A stretch of 64,000 nucleotides of DNA from Juglans regia. Lineage: Eukaryota > Streptophyta > Magnoliopsida > Fagales > Juglandaceae. The notes beneath the pieces were generated by a model. The model saw nothing but the letters and a program-made list of their open reading frames with translations, had not been told where the DNA came from and ran no database searches. Made by a program: the position numbers and the translations under genes. Positions 35,509 to 46,456 of the stretch are shown here, one piece after another. The stretch spans positions 12,932,582-12,996,581 of the forward strand of contig NC_049914.1 in assembly GCF_001411555.2 (NCBI RefSeq), in the 5' to 3' direction. How positions within the stretch are numbered: the stretch's first letter is position 1; each line of letters begins with the position of its first letter.

Positions 35509-36091
35509 TAGGGGTGGGCAGCGGGGCCCTGCACCCCGCTGCCCCACTCCTATCCGCCCCACCCCGCATGGTGGGGCGGGCAATCCCGCTCTGCCCATGT
35601 AGGGGTCATCTAGAGCCACTAGCGGGGGCAAGGGACGGGGAGGTTAGACTTGTTTATATAAACGTAAATATATATTTATATTTTACAAATTGTATATATA
35701 TAAATATATATTACAATTTGTTAGACTTGTTTAAAAAATATGCACTAACAAATTTAAAAATTATATAGTTTAAAAACTAATACACTACAATTTACACAAA
35801 ATATGCACTAGCAAATTTAAAAATTAGATAGCTTTTAAATTATAGTCATATTTACAAATTTTAAATTTATAATTTGAGTTTAAAAATGTATTTTTAATCA
35901 CTTTTGGACTTAGGAATAATTTTTAAATCTAGTAAAAATGTAGTATATTTTTTAAGTGGACGGAGGAGGGGCGGATTGCGTATCCGCCCCATACCCCGCC
36001 CCCGCATCCCGGGGTCGGGGGATGGGCCCCATGCGGGGTGGGATGCAGGGAAGGGTTGGCCCCGCCCCATAGGGAGCGGGTATCACCCCTA
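35509..36091. mobile_element. GC-ended hAT-type MITE, 583 bp
   Basis: Left end TAGGGGTGGGCAGCGGGG, right end GGGTATCACCCCTA. Exact 8 bp target duplication CTAACAAT at 35501-35508 and 36092-36099. The ends are GC-rich (repeated CCCCGC/GCGGGG) and the middle is AT-rich, with ACACTACAATTTACACAAAA. The same middle occurs in the element at 61923-62546, so both are one family. It lies in intron 5 of the disrupted gene. Confidence 0.9.
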
Positions 36092-36240
36092 CTAACAATC
36101 ACTTTAAATATTGGTTTATTGTAGCTATTGTAAAATTGAGTAACAATAATCCGCTTGATAACTTTTCATCTCCATATTTGATCGAACACTACTCCGTAAA
36201 TGTCCCTTCTAATGTTTAATATTATAACAGTAGGTTAATG

Positions 36241-36385
36241 GCTTGTTTGGATAGTGAGATGAGATGATATGATTTTAAATGAGTTAAATAAAATATTATT
36301 AGAATATTATTATTATTTTAAGATTTAAAAAAATTGAATTATTTCTTATATTTTATACGAGAACTTGGGAAAGTTGTAACACGAC
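36241..36385. mobile_element. Truncated TTTGGATAGTGAGATGAG-type MITE
   Basis: TTGTTTGGATAGTGAGATGA is followed by AAATAAAATATTATTAGAAT, TTTAAGATTT and GGGAAAGTTGTAA. It aligns with 44829-45052 and, inverted, with 62725-62921. The right end is missing here. Confidence 0.6.
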
Positions 36386-36524
36386 TCTATTCAGTGACTT
36401 GCTGGTTTATATAGAAAAGGAGAAACTATCGGACTGTGTCACAGGTAATCTTGATAGAACATGAGTGCAAACACCCAAACATTTCAATGAAAAGCAAGAG
36501 AGAAGAGTGTGGTACTAACAATAC

Positions 36525-36671
36525 TTGTAGATCCATGTTTCCAAAACACAAGCCGACTTCCACTAGGGAATAAATGAGGCGCAGAAGCCAATGCCAACAA
36601 GGGGGAGTTCACATACCCGTTATTAGCAAATGTCAAACGTGGGCAATGCTTTAATAAATCCAAGGCAATAT
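36525..36671 (-). CDS. Exon 5: ankyrin-region exon
   Basis: Acceptor AGTACAG, then AT ATT GCC TTG GAT joins TTG G of exon 4 as TLDIALDLLKHCPRLTF. Continues NGYVNSPLLALASAPHLFP and GSRLVFWKHG. In this protein family I expect a W-I-Y-like run after FW. Here the frame runs K-H-G-S-T instead, which suggests a one-base loss. The donor is GTATTG if the exon ends at 36525. Confidence 0.65.
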
Positions 36672-36780
36672 CTGTACTTGTGTTGGAAGAAAACAATAAA
36701 CAAAAAGGAAATTACGCTGTGAATTAAGATTTGAAATTGTCCAGAACAACTAATGTACATTCATAGATAAGAGTTGTTAC

Positions 36781-37071
36781 CCAAGGTTCCCGCAGATATA
36801 GCATCAATAAAAAGATTAGCACCGTTATAGCTTCTTTCCGGCATCAAATCTTCCGGCGGAGTGAGAGAATACAAATAGCGAGCCGTTTCTACGTGCCCAA
36901 AAGAAATGGCCGTATTAACCGGAAGAATTCCAGTCAAACTTGCAATGCTGATCAACTTCTTGTTCTTGCTAAGCATGCACTGCGCAATAGCTTTTTTTCC
37001 ACCAACAGCTGCCTCAGTTAGGGCTGAGAAACCGTCATAATCGAGGGTTTCCAAGTTATCTTCCGGCATCA
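36781..37071 (-). CDS. Exon 4, 3' part: ankyrin repeats (downstream of the chromovirus)
   Basis: Resumes exactly at the duplicated target TGATG (37071-37067 on the minus strand): MPEDNLETLDYDGFSALTEA, VGGKKAIAQCMLSKNKKL, TGILPVNTAISFGHVETARY and SYNGANLFIDAISAGTL. Joining the two halves with a single copy of the target restores ...ELVKLMPEDN..., one open ankyrin frame. It ends ACC TTG G before donor GTAACA. Confidence 0.85.
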
Positions 37072-37524
37072 TGTAATGGACCCAAGCTTGACCTATTCGA
37101 GAAGTCACTCTCCAGATTGTAAGGAAGAGAAGAAGAATGAAGGTGTAGAAGAAGAGAGAAGTCTGCAACTGAGTGAAATTATCCATTGGGTCTTTTCCCC
37201 CCAACTTCTTCTATTTATAGTGTTTGTTTGAACAAAACGACAGTGTTTAAGCAACACTTATTATGATTCTTGTAAATGAAACGACTGCGTTTACAATTAA
37301 TAAGAAGAAAAGACATTAAACGACAATGTTCTATTTAAGACTGAAACTAATTTTACATCATACGACGTCGTGCTTAGTTGCTCATATACAACTAACTGCC
37401 CTCAACGACCTTCCATTTCTGTCTTATGCACATCAGGCCTGCCTTCCTGCGTACTGCACCTTGCCCACAACACCTTTACCCCGACTGTCATCCTTCCACT
37501 CCAGCACCTCTTCCATCCTTAACA
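37072..37524 (-). repeat. 3' LTR of the chromovirus (453 bp)
   Basis: Plus-strand TGTAATGGACCC...ATCCTTAACA. Contains about 33 bp (near 37255-37290) absent from the other LTR, bounded by a short TTA repeat, as expected for a slip deletion in the 5' LTR. Confidence 0.95.
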
Positions 37525-37538
37525 CACCCTCCCCCTTT
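37525..37538 (-). other. Chromovirus polypurine tract
   Basis: Minus-strand AAAGGGGGAGGGTG abuts the 3' LTR start TGTTAAGG. The pol stop codon overlaps its first bases. Confidence 0.9.
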
Positions 37539-40500
37539 AAAGCACCTTGCCCACAAGGTGGGAAAATTGCTGATGAAGCTGCCAGTAAGGTTCCCATGTG
37601 CATTCTTCCACTCCAGCACCTTCCCATTGGATCAAGACTTCCACCAATGCTCTATTATCTTTCTTGACACTTCTCCTCTCCAAGATCTTCTCAGGCTGAG
37701 GCCTTAACTCTCCTTGTAAGTCCACAGGAGGTAAGGAAGAGATAGGTGTAAATTGATCCCCAATCTTTTTCTTCAAAACAGAAACATGAAAAACTGGGTG
37801 TATGAGTGAATCTGAAGGTAAGCATAAACGATATGCCACTTTGCCAATTCGATGAGTGATCTGAAATGGGCCAAAATATCGAGGTGAAAGTTTAAGGTTT
37901 CTTCTAAGTGCCACAGATTGCTGTCTATATGGTTGAAGTTTAAGATAAACCCAATCCCCCACAGAAAATTCCCTGTCAGTTCTGTTTTTGTCATAATAAA
38001 ACTTCATTCTATCTTGAGCCAAGGACAAATTGGATTTGAGGGTAAAGAGAATCTGTTCTCGAGTTTGCAAGAGCTGGTCCACTGTCTGATTAGAAGTCAA
38101 ACCAGGAATATAAGCCTGCAGTTTAGTTGGAGGGACCCCATACACAGCTTCAAATGGAGTCAGCTTTGTGGAAGTATGAAAGCTAGAGTTATACCACCAC
38201 TCAGCTAATGAGAGCCAATCCACCCATAGCTTGAGTTTGTCACCAGAGAAATACCTCAAAAAATGTTCAAGACACTTGTTGACAGCTTCTGTTTGGCCAT
38301 CACTTTGAAGGTGATAAGCTGATGAATAAGATAGATTAACTCCCTGCAACTTGAAAAGTTCACTCCAAAAAGAACTAGTAAATGTTGAGCCACGATAAAA
38401 AACAATGGTTTTAGGCAAACCATGTAACTTAAAAACATTATTGAAGAACGGTGAGGCCACTTGAGCAGCTGTAAATGGATGCTTTAAAGGCATAAAATGA
38501 GCATATTTTGATAATCTGTCTACTACCACCATAATGACAGAATACCCTTTCGAAATGGGTAAACCTTCAACAAAATCCATTGAAAGGTCAGTCCATATTT
38601 GGTCAGGAATAGGTAAGGGTTGTAAAAACCCTGCTGGAAGAACATTCTGGATCTTGTTCCTTTGACATATGTCACAGTCCCGAATGAACTGCTTAACATC
38701 ATGTTTGAGACCAGGCCAATAAAATTCTAGTCTTGCTCTATGCAAACATTTGTGGAAGCTAGAATTGCCAGCAGCAGGACTAGAGTGCAAGTAGTTCAAA
38801 ATCTGTTGTTTCAAAGGGAAGGAATCTGGCACATAAATTCTGTCTTTCTTAAACAAAAGACCATGCCTCAGTTTGAATGTAGAATGAGATGTAGGGTCAA
38901 GTTGCAAAGTAGTGACTAGCTTCTGTGTGTTATGATCTGTGGCATAGCTGCTTTCAATTCTGAGAGCCATGTTGGTGTGGGAAATGACAATGCTGCCAAC
39001 TCTCCAAACTCATCCACCAGATCCTTTCGAGACAAGGCATCAGCCACCTTGTTCTCCACCCCTTGCTTATACTCAATAGAAAATTCATAACCAATAAGCT
39101 TAAAAAGCCATCTTTGCTGAGCAACAGTGCCAATCTTCTGCTCAAGCAAATATTTAAGGCTATGGTGATCAGTTTTGATCACAAAAGCACTTCCTAAAAG
39201 ATATGGCCTCCATTTCTTAACAGCTAGCACTAAGGCTAGAAGTTCTTTCTCATAAGTGGAAAGAGTTAAGTTTTTCCCTTTCAAGGCTTGACTGAAAAAA
39301 AGCTAAGGGCCTTTGGTCTTGCATCAGAACTGCTCCTATGCCAGTTGCACAAGCATCACACTCAATAACAAATACCTTAGTGAAGTCAGGCAAGGCAAGA
39401 ACAGGAGGGCTAGTGACAGCAGCTTTCAATGCATTAAAAGAGTTTGTAGTAGAATCTGTCCACACAAATGCATCTTTCTTCAACAAGGAAGTCAAAGGGG
39501 GCAACAATCAGACCATAACCCTTAATGAACTTTCTGTAGTAGCCTGTCAAGCCTAAGAAACCCCTCAATGCCTTTAGATTTTTTGGTATTGGCCAAGTGA
39601 CCATAGACTCCAATTTTTTTGGATCTGCCCTCACTCCCTCCCTGGAAATCAGATGGCCCAAATATTCAATCTCCTGACATGCAAACTTACACTTTGACTG
39701 CTTAGCATAAAGTTGATGGTGCAGTAAGGTTTGCAAAACAGTAGAGAGATGATCCAAGTGAGAAGACATGTCACTGCTGTAAACCAGTATGTCATCAAAG
39801 AAAACAATGACAAACTGTCGAAGGAATGGCTTGAAAACTTCATTCATAAAGCCCTGAAATGTTGAAGGGGCATTGGTGAGACCAAAGGGCATTACAAGAA
39901 ATTCATAATGCCCTTCATGAGTTCTAAAGGCAGTCTTAGAAATATCCTCATCTCTCATACGTATCTGATGATAACCAGCTCTAAGATCCAATTTAGAAAA
40001 AATTGTTGAACCAGAAAGTTCATCCAAGAGCTCATCCACAACAGGAATGGGGTACTTGTCCTTAATAGTGGCTTCATTTAAGGCCCTATAGTCAATACAC
40101 ATTCTCCATGTGCCATCAGACTTCCTGACTAGCAACACAGGAGATGAGAAGGGTGACTGACTTGGCCTAATAACCCCAGAGTTCAAGAGCTCCTTAACAA
40201 TTTTTTCAATTTCTGCTTTTTGGTAAAAGGATATCGATAAGGTCTAACACTGATAGCAGAAATGTCTTGTTTCAAATTGATCTTGTGGTCATGAGACCTA
40301 TTGGGTGGCAAGCCAGTAGGTTCATTAAAAACTTCCTTATACTGCTGTAGAAGTTGCTGCACTTGTACATTCTGCAATGATGGAAGTTCAATGGAACTGC
40401 AAGCTACTATCTGCAGGAAAATGCCTTTACTTCCACAACCAAAAGTCTCAAAGGATTCCTCATCATTGATAAGATTTGACTGAGGTACTGTCAAACCTTT

Positions 40501-42042
40501 TAAGGAAATTTCCTGACCATTACATTGAAACTGCATACTCATATTGACAAAGTCCCAGAGAATAGGACTCAAGGTGGATAACCACTGAATTCCAAGAACT
40601 GCATCACATCCTCCCAGGGAAAGTGTAAAGAAATCAACTGTGAAAGGTATGCTCTGAATTGACAAAGGCACAGCCACACATTTACTCGTGCTCTCAATGA
40701 GCTGACCATTAGCCACTTTAACATTAATAGTCTGGCCAAGTTGTACATGTAATTTACATCGAGCAGCAGCCACAGTGTTCACAAAATTATGTGTGCTACC
40801 AGTGCCAATTAAAATTATCAACTTCTTCTTGCCAATACAAGCCATAAGTCTCATGGTCTTAGGTCCTCCTCCACCTACCATAGACTGTAATGAAATAGAA
40901 GCCATCTCAGCTTCAACTTCCACAGGTTCAACAACCAACTCACCAGTAGCATCAACATTTTCTTCACCACTTGACTCACCAAATTCCATACCTTCTAGTA
41001 AAAATAACTTTGGTCTTGCACACTTATGACCTGGTTGCCATTTATCATCACAGAAATAGCAAAGGCCTTTTTTACGCCTTTCCAGCATCTGAGACTCAGA
41101 CACCTTCTGATAAGGAAGCCTAGGTAAAGGAGAAACTCGTGGAGCTCCTAACAGTGAAGGAGTTTGTCCAGATTTTAACAAATTCGACTCTGGACTAAAC
41201 TTACTCGAATCAGTAAGTGAATTTCTCCAAGGTCTCCTTATACTCACCACATACTGTTCCTGAATTTTGGCTAAACCAAAAGCATCATTCAAGGATAAAG
41301 GATTCAACATCCTAACAGGTAATCTGATCTCATCTCGCAGGCCACGCAAAAAACAGCTCAACTTGTTTTTCTCAGACAAGCCTCTAATATGATTGGAAAG
41401 GATCTCAAACTCAGATTTTTAATCATTAACTGTACTAACCTGCTTGAGTCGAGTAAGTGACTCCATAAGATCATCATACGGAGTAGATCCAAAGCGGATC
41501 TGAACAGCCTTGATGAAGTCCTCCCAAGAAAGAAAGGTTCCAGCCTCACTAGCATCCTGGAACCAGACCAAGGCTTCATCATCCATGTGGAAAGAAGCAA
41601 TGAAAATACGTTGGCCAGGAGGAACCTGGTGATACAGGAAGTACTGGTTCGCACGATAGATCCATGGTGATGGATTACCACCACGAAATCTAGGAAAATC
41701 CAATTTAATACCCCTGGCAAAGCCTCTGTTCACTAGCTCTCTTTGGTTCACGTCCCCTGCGTCATCCTCCATATCTTCATGTCTGTGCCTCATGTGTTGA
41801 TCTTGATTATCTTGACGTCTATTACCAGGATCTTTAGAATCGTGACAAGAAATCTTAGAGATTTGTTGTAAAACCTCTTGAATTTTTTTGTCTTGTGTTT
41901 CTCTTTCCAATCTCGCCGCCTCTTGCTGCTTCAACAATAAACAAATCACATCTTCGATCTGCTTTTGCTGACGTTCTTGTTGTTGCCGTAAGTGATTCAT
42001 TGAATCTACTATTTGAGCATACGAACGCGTTCCTTCTGCCAT
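37537..42042 (-). pseudogene. Chromovirus gag-pol polyprotein, broken
   Basis: ATG at 42042 directly follows the PBS. Gag: coiled coil (LRQQQERQQKQIEDV) and capsid text (PRFRGGNPSPWIYRANQYF), a premature TAA at about 41419, then the same frame continues to a zinc knuckle CYFCDDKWQPGHKC. Protease: LIILIGTGSTHNFV, where the family has DTGS, so the catalytic Asp is lost. RT: frameshift at about 40220, then [14 protein letters not shown] and FFDDILVYS. RNase H: after two frameshifts (about 39500 and 39290), LALPDFTKVFVIECDACATG, TYEKELLAL and TDHHSLKYLL. Integrase: H..CDICQRNK zinc region with one His replaced by Asn, IWTDLSMDFVEGLP, then FYRGSTFTS where the catalytic Asp is Tyr. A chromodomain (ERRSVKKDNRALVEVLIQWE) ends the protein at the PPT. 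It cannot act autonomously. Confidence 0.9.
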
Positions 42043-42043
42043 G

Positions 42044-42053
42044 ACTGATACCA
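42044..42053 (-). other. Chromovirus primer-binding site
   Basis: The minus strand reads ..CCATTACA GT TGGTATCAG: nine bases complementary to the initiator tRNA-Met 3' end, just inside the 5' LTR and immediately before the gag ATG. Confidence 0.85.
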
Positions 42054-42055
42054 AC

Positions 42056-42474
42056 TGTAATGGACCCAAGCTTGACCTATTTGAGAAGTCACTCTCCAGA
42101 TTGAAGGAAGAGAAGAAGAATGAAGGTGAAGAAGAAGAGAGAAGTCTGCAACTGAGTGAAATTATCCGTTGGGTCTTTTCCCCCCAACTTCTTCTATTTA
42201 TAGTGTTTGTTTGAACAAAACGACAGTGTTTAAGCAACACTTACAATTAATAAGAAGAAAAGACATTAAACGACAACGTTCTGTTTAAGACTGAAACTAA
42301 TTTTACATCATACGACGTCGTGCTTAGTTGCTCATATACAACTAACTGCCCTCAACGACCTTCCATTTCTATCTTATGCACATCAGGCTAGCCTTCCTGC
42401 GTACTGCACCTTGCCCACAACACCCTTACCCCGACTGTCATCCTTCCACTCCAGCACCTCTTCCATCCATAACA
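42056..42474 (-). repeat. 5' LTR of the chromovirus (419 bp)
   Basis: Plus-strand TGTAATGGACCC...ATCCATAACA, flanked on the right by the CATCA target copy. Promoter function for the element would lie here on the minus strand; CTATAAATAG at 42192-42201 is a likely TATA box. Confidence 0.95.
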
Positions 42475-42692
42475 CATCAGCTTTACCAACTCGTCCACTA
42501 CATGAGAATGTCCAGCAGCAACAGCAATGTGAAGAGCCGTGTAACCCTTGTGTGTGATTCTCGCGCCCACTGCGTTGGGCCCACGCTCGAGAAACTCCCT
42601 CGCAGCGGTCCAATTTCCACTCCGCACAGCCTTGCACAAGTCCCCATACATGAGATAGCCATCGTCCCCATCGACGGTATCGTTGTACGTGC
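42475..42692 (-). CDS. Exon 4, 5' part: first ankyrin repeats (upstream of the chromovirus)
   Basis: Acceptor CAATGCAG at 42700-42693, then GC ACG TAC: phase 1, matching exon 3. Reads TYNDTVDGDDGYLMYGDLC, KAVRSGNWTAAREFLERGP, ARITHKGYTALHIAVAAGH and VVDELVKLM. GYTALHIAVAAGH is a clear ankyrin helix motif (TALHxAxxxGH). The frame is interrupted at the 5 bp duplicated target (42475-42479) by the chromovirus LTR. Read-through into the LTR adds about 20-30 foreign residues before a stop near 42388. Confidence 0.85.
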
Positions 42693-43697
42693 CTGCATTG
42701 TTTTTTTTTTTTTTTTTATTGAATAAAATGAAAGTAGAACCATTGTCATAAATTCATAACTAATGGATGAAATTTTCTTTAAATATAAATTTAAGAAGTA
42801 CTTATTTAAGGGCCACAATTTATACAAATAATACGCATGCCACGTCAGTGCAGCGTACTGAGATATCTACCCAATGAAAAAGAAAAAAAGAAAAAATCTC
42901 TTTTGAATTCTTATATTTTACAATTCAGCACATTATGATATGAAAGCTTTTTATATTAATTATGTTAAAAATAATTAATTTTTTTTAATTTTTTTAAGTT
43001 ATAATGAATCTTAGTATACTAACACACCGTCTTATGTCTTATGTATAGCATAACTCAATAAATATATATATTATATATATTTCAGTTGTGCAGCATTTTA
43101 TTTGTAAGGTGTTGAATTTTCCATAGTTATTTATCCTGAAAATTAATGAACTAGCTAGATTTGTATTTCCATATAAAGTTTTGTTACACCCCATATGCAA
43201 TAGCGTAAGAGTAATGTTTAAATATTAATGATAGAGATGCAACTTATTATAACTAGCCAATATATATGGTACTACCTCGTAAAAAATACTAGCCCTTTTG
43301 AATTTCCTATCTCATTTCATTTTTAAATTTTATCTAATCGCCCTCTGTTTAAAAAATAATTTTAAGTTAATTATAAATATCATGTATACACCATTTGTGA
43401 GATCTTTGTAATAAAAAATGATTAACTTACAATAGTTTTACTAATTCTACTATTTCATAGTAAATAAAGGGTAGTTTCTTAAAACCGAATTTCATTTTAA
43501 ATGAAGTGACATATTTACACTTGTTGATTGTGAAATGAGTTGTAAGAGTTGTAAATGTATCATTACCCATATATAATTACTATCACATAATTAAGGTAAT
43601 AAATATGAGTTTGACTTACTTTCTCATTTAAACTTTTGATTAATGTTGATATATTTTGTCATAAAATCTAAGTAGTAAAACTTTCAGTACCTTTATC
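42693..43697. other. Intron 3, AT-rich part
   Basis: No gene. A 20 bp T-run at 42700-42718 precedes the exon 4 acceptor on the coding strand as an A-run, an unusual substitute for a polypyrimidine tract. Confidence 0.5.
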
Positions 43698-44600
43698 TAG
43701 GGCTGTGCAGATTACCTGAAAACCCGTCGGACCCGTTTAAAATGACCCGACCCGACCCGACTTTTATCGGTTCGTTATCTGATCGGTTTCCAACCCGACT
43801 AGTTATGTGGGTTGTTTACGTTAGTGTCAAACTATCCGAATAAAAATACAAACTTATCAAACACTAGCCACCCAACTCCAAGTCCTGAGCGGAAAACCCT
43901 TCCCTCTTTATCTCTCGTGTTTGTGGAGTGAAGAATCACAGCAAAAATAAGTCGCAGGTCAGCAGCGGTGGGACCGAAGGGGAAGAAGAAGGGAGCCACA
44001 TACGTGATTGACTGCGCTAATCCGGTTGAGGAAAAGATCATGGATATTGCCTCACTTGAGAAGTTCCTCCAGGAGAGAATCAAGGTTGGAGGCAAGGCCG
44101 GCACTCTCTGTAATCCATCACCGTTGTCCGCCAAAAGAGCAAAATCTCTATCACCTCTAACAACTTCTCTAAAAGGTATCCCAAGTACTTGAAGAAGCAC
44201 AAGGACAAGAATGTTTACTTCAACATTGTCGAGAATGAGGGCAAGGAGGAAGATTGAATATCTACTATTCTTGTTTGCTACTATCGCTTCTGCAAACGAT
44301 TGCATCCGAATGACTTCTGCAAAGTTTGCTTTTTTCATTTTTTGTTTGTTTGATGTCTTTTCTTGAGATTGAGAAGAATTTGAGACGGATGGAGATTGAT
44401 ATTATCATTTGAGGCTTAGATTTGAAATAAATCAATGTGCATGAAGTTAGGTTTTTTTTTTTTGTGTGGCAAAGGTCGGGTCATACGGTTCGACCCGAGT
44501 CTATTTTAATCGGGTCGGGACGATTCGGTTTGGCGAGATAAATAGAATGGGGATCGGATCGGGTGTAAACTTGGTTGTGACGGGCCGGGTTGCAGCCCTA
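43698..44600. mobile_element. hAT-type element carrying an RPL22 copy (Pack-hAT), 903 bp
   Basis: Ends TAGGGCTGTGCAGAT and GGGTTGCAGCCCTA form an inverted repeat. The 8 bp target duplication CCTTTATC at 43690-43697 and 44601-44608 is exact. Subterminal CCCGACCCGACC and CGGGTCGGGA words match those of the element at 26487-27533. The centre carries a plus-strand 60S ribosomal protein L22 sequence with untranslated flanks. It lies in intron 3 of the disrupted gene, in antisense to it. Confidence 0.9.
43947..44257 (+). pseudogene. RPL22: Ribosomal protein eL22 (RPL22) pseudogene inside the hAT-type element
   Basis: After a start codon changed to ATA, the frame reads [39 protein letters not shown] and [14 protein letters not shown], the N-terminal half of plant eL22. 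A one-base frameshift near 44110 moves the frame, which then reads [38 protein letters not shown] and VENEGKEED-stop. Two short segments of the normal C-terminal half are missing. Text upstream (43870-43946) resembles its 5' UTR and that after 44257 its 3' UTR. No introns interrupt the copy, so it looks cDNA-derived, though no A-tail follows; a T-run stands at 44450-44463. The intact protein is a component of the large ribosomal subunit; this copy cannot make it. Confidence 0.9.
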
Positions 44601-44828
44601 CCTTTATCATTACTCATTGCATTGGTTAATTACATGGGCATATTTACTTTACAACTTATTTGCAACCGATCAATGTTATTGCATTATTTCATTAAAATAT
44701 AAGTTGTCTGATTAATTTATGAGTTTCCTCCCATCATGACTTGAATTTAAACTTCCCTTAATCACCGTTTGTTTTGCACATGCTGCCAAAATAGTTGTAA
44801 AAAATATTATATATGTATCCTTACTCTT

Positions 44829-45052
44829 GGTGGGATTTGGATAGTGAGATGAGGTCAAATGATTTTAGATAAAAGTTAAAAGTTGAATAAAATATTGTTA
44901 GAATATTTCTTTTTAATATTATTATTATTTTGAGATTTGAAAAATTGAATTGTTTATGGTATTTTATGTTAAAATTTATGAAAGTTATAATGATGAGATG
45001 AAACGAGATAGGTTGAAATGGTTTTGGTATACAATCTAAATGTTAATGTTTT
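44829..45052. mobile_element. TTTGGATAGTGAGATGAG-type MITE
   Basis: Starts GGATTTGGATAGTGAGATGA, with AGTTGAATAAAATATTGTTAGA, GAGATTTGAAAAATTGAATTG and ATGAGATGAAACGAGATAGG before the degraded right end. This is the most complete copy of the family in the window. No target duplication found. Confidence 0.65.
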
Positions 45053-45489
45053 CCAACATATTAATACTAATTTGAAACAAAGTTAGTACATGGTTGCATT
45101 GAGATGTCATACATTCATCGTTGTCTTGCAATGATGAATTTAATTAACAAAAATGCTAAACGTCCCGAATTTGGGACCCAAAAAGTATCCCGAATGTCGT
45201 ATTTTTTTTTTCTTAGTGATTAAGGAAGTATTTTTTAATGATATTGAAAAATTTTTTAATTTTTTTAAAAATGTTTATGATGGTTAAAAAACTATATAAA
45301 AAAAAAAAGAAAAAAAAATTGAAATGTTCTATTCGGGAAGTGTATTCGGGAGCTTTTCTCAGAAAGTGTAGCAGCGCTCGTTAATTAATACAACTTAGTA
45401 CACTTTTTTTATTTAATTAATAAATTTATCATTGTCTTGCAACTTTATTCATGTGGTACATGATTCAAATTGTTTTGTATGCATGCATT
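45053..45489. other. Intron 3 sequence between MITE and hAT
   Basis: AT-rich, with T- and A-runs at 45203-45213 and 45298-45317. No gene. Confidence 0.5.
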
Positions 45490-46456
45490 TAGGGTTGGGC
45501 AAAATTATGAAATTTTCGACTCTGCTCGACATCCACTCCAATTCCGACGGAGTCGGAGTGGTCGGATTTCAGAGTTGGAGTTCAGAGTAGCTCCGAATAG
45601 GTTTCAGAGTTAGAGTCGGAGTTCGGAACTCCGAACTACGACTCCGAATATTTTTAAAAAACCCAGATGTAAAACGACGTCATTTTACATCTGGGTTGTT
45701 TTTTTAAAAAAAATAAACGACGCCGATCCACTTAATGTGGGACGGCATCGTTTTATCATGCGGAGGGGGCCAAAATGCAGGAGCCCCCCCCTCCCTTCTT
45801 CCTTCTCCCTTCTCTGTACTCTCTCATCTGCTGTGTCTCACGTCTCTCTTGTGTGTGTTGCTGCTGTTCCTCATTGCTCCTCCGTGAGACTTCAAGCCGA
45901 GCTTCAGCCTCCGTTCAACTTCAGCCTACGGTGAGAGTGAGGGGTTCCGAACTTTCGAGCCCTAGAATTAAATCAAGTAGTTTAATTAATTAATTTTATG
46001 TAAACGTCTCTCACTCTCTTGTGAATTGGTATTTTATTGTGATTCTTGTGAATTGATTTTCTAAATTTGTAGTAAGGAAATGTGTTTAATGAAATGTATG
46101 ATGTGTTTCTAAGTTGTGTTGTATGCATGCATAATGTTCAATAAAATGTGTAAAAGATGTTACTCCAACTAATGAACACTTGTAAGTATAATTCTCAACA
46201 CTCTTCTTTAAATTCAAATATGTTCTTTACAATATAATCTTAATTTAGTAGTTTTCAAACATGAAATTTGGTCAAAGTGTAACTTCATGATTGTTGTGCC
46301 GTTCTCACACGTCCCTCACCTTTTAAACTCGAGCATTGAACCCCGGCCTCTCTGTCTCCAACTTTCAGGTTCTGGGTATTGTCAATTTTAGTGCTTAGTA
46401 TGTAAACCTTGTTTTACACACACGCATAGATAGATAGATAGATAGATAGGCAAACA

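Larger units (their letters stand above)
37072..42474 (-). mobile_element. Complete but mutated Ty3/gypsy chromovirus inserted in exon 4
   Basis: LTRs at 37072-37524 and 42056-42474, both TG...CA on the minus strand (TGTTAAGG or TGTTATGG ... CCATTACA). The target duplication CATCA (37067-37071 and 42475-42479) is exact. PBS and PPT are in place, and gag-protease-RT-RNase H-integrase-chromodomain order fits a chromovirus. Between the LTRs I count about 10 substitutions over ~418 aligned bases plus one ~33 bp indel, so the insertion is moderately young. The coding region has one nonsense and about four frameshift changes. Confidence 0.95.

Noticed and set aside
35514..36095. Two plus-strand frames of 84 and 63 codons
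   Set aside because: Both are inside a TSD-flanked MITE and come from its GC-rich ends.
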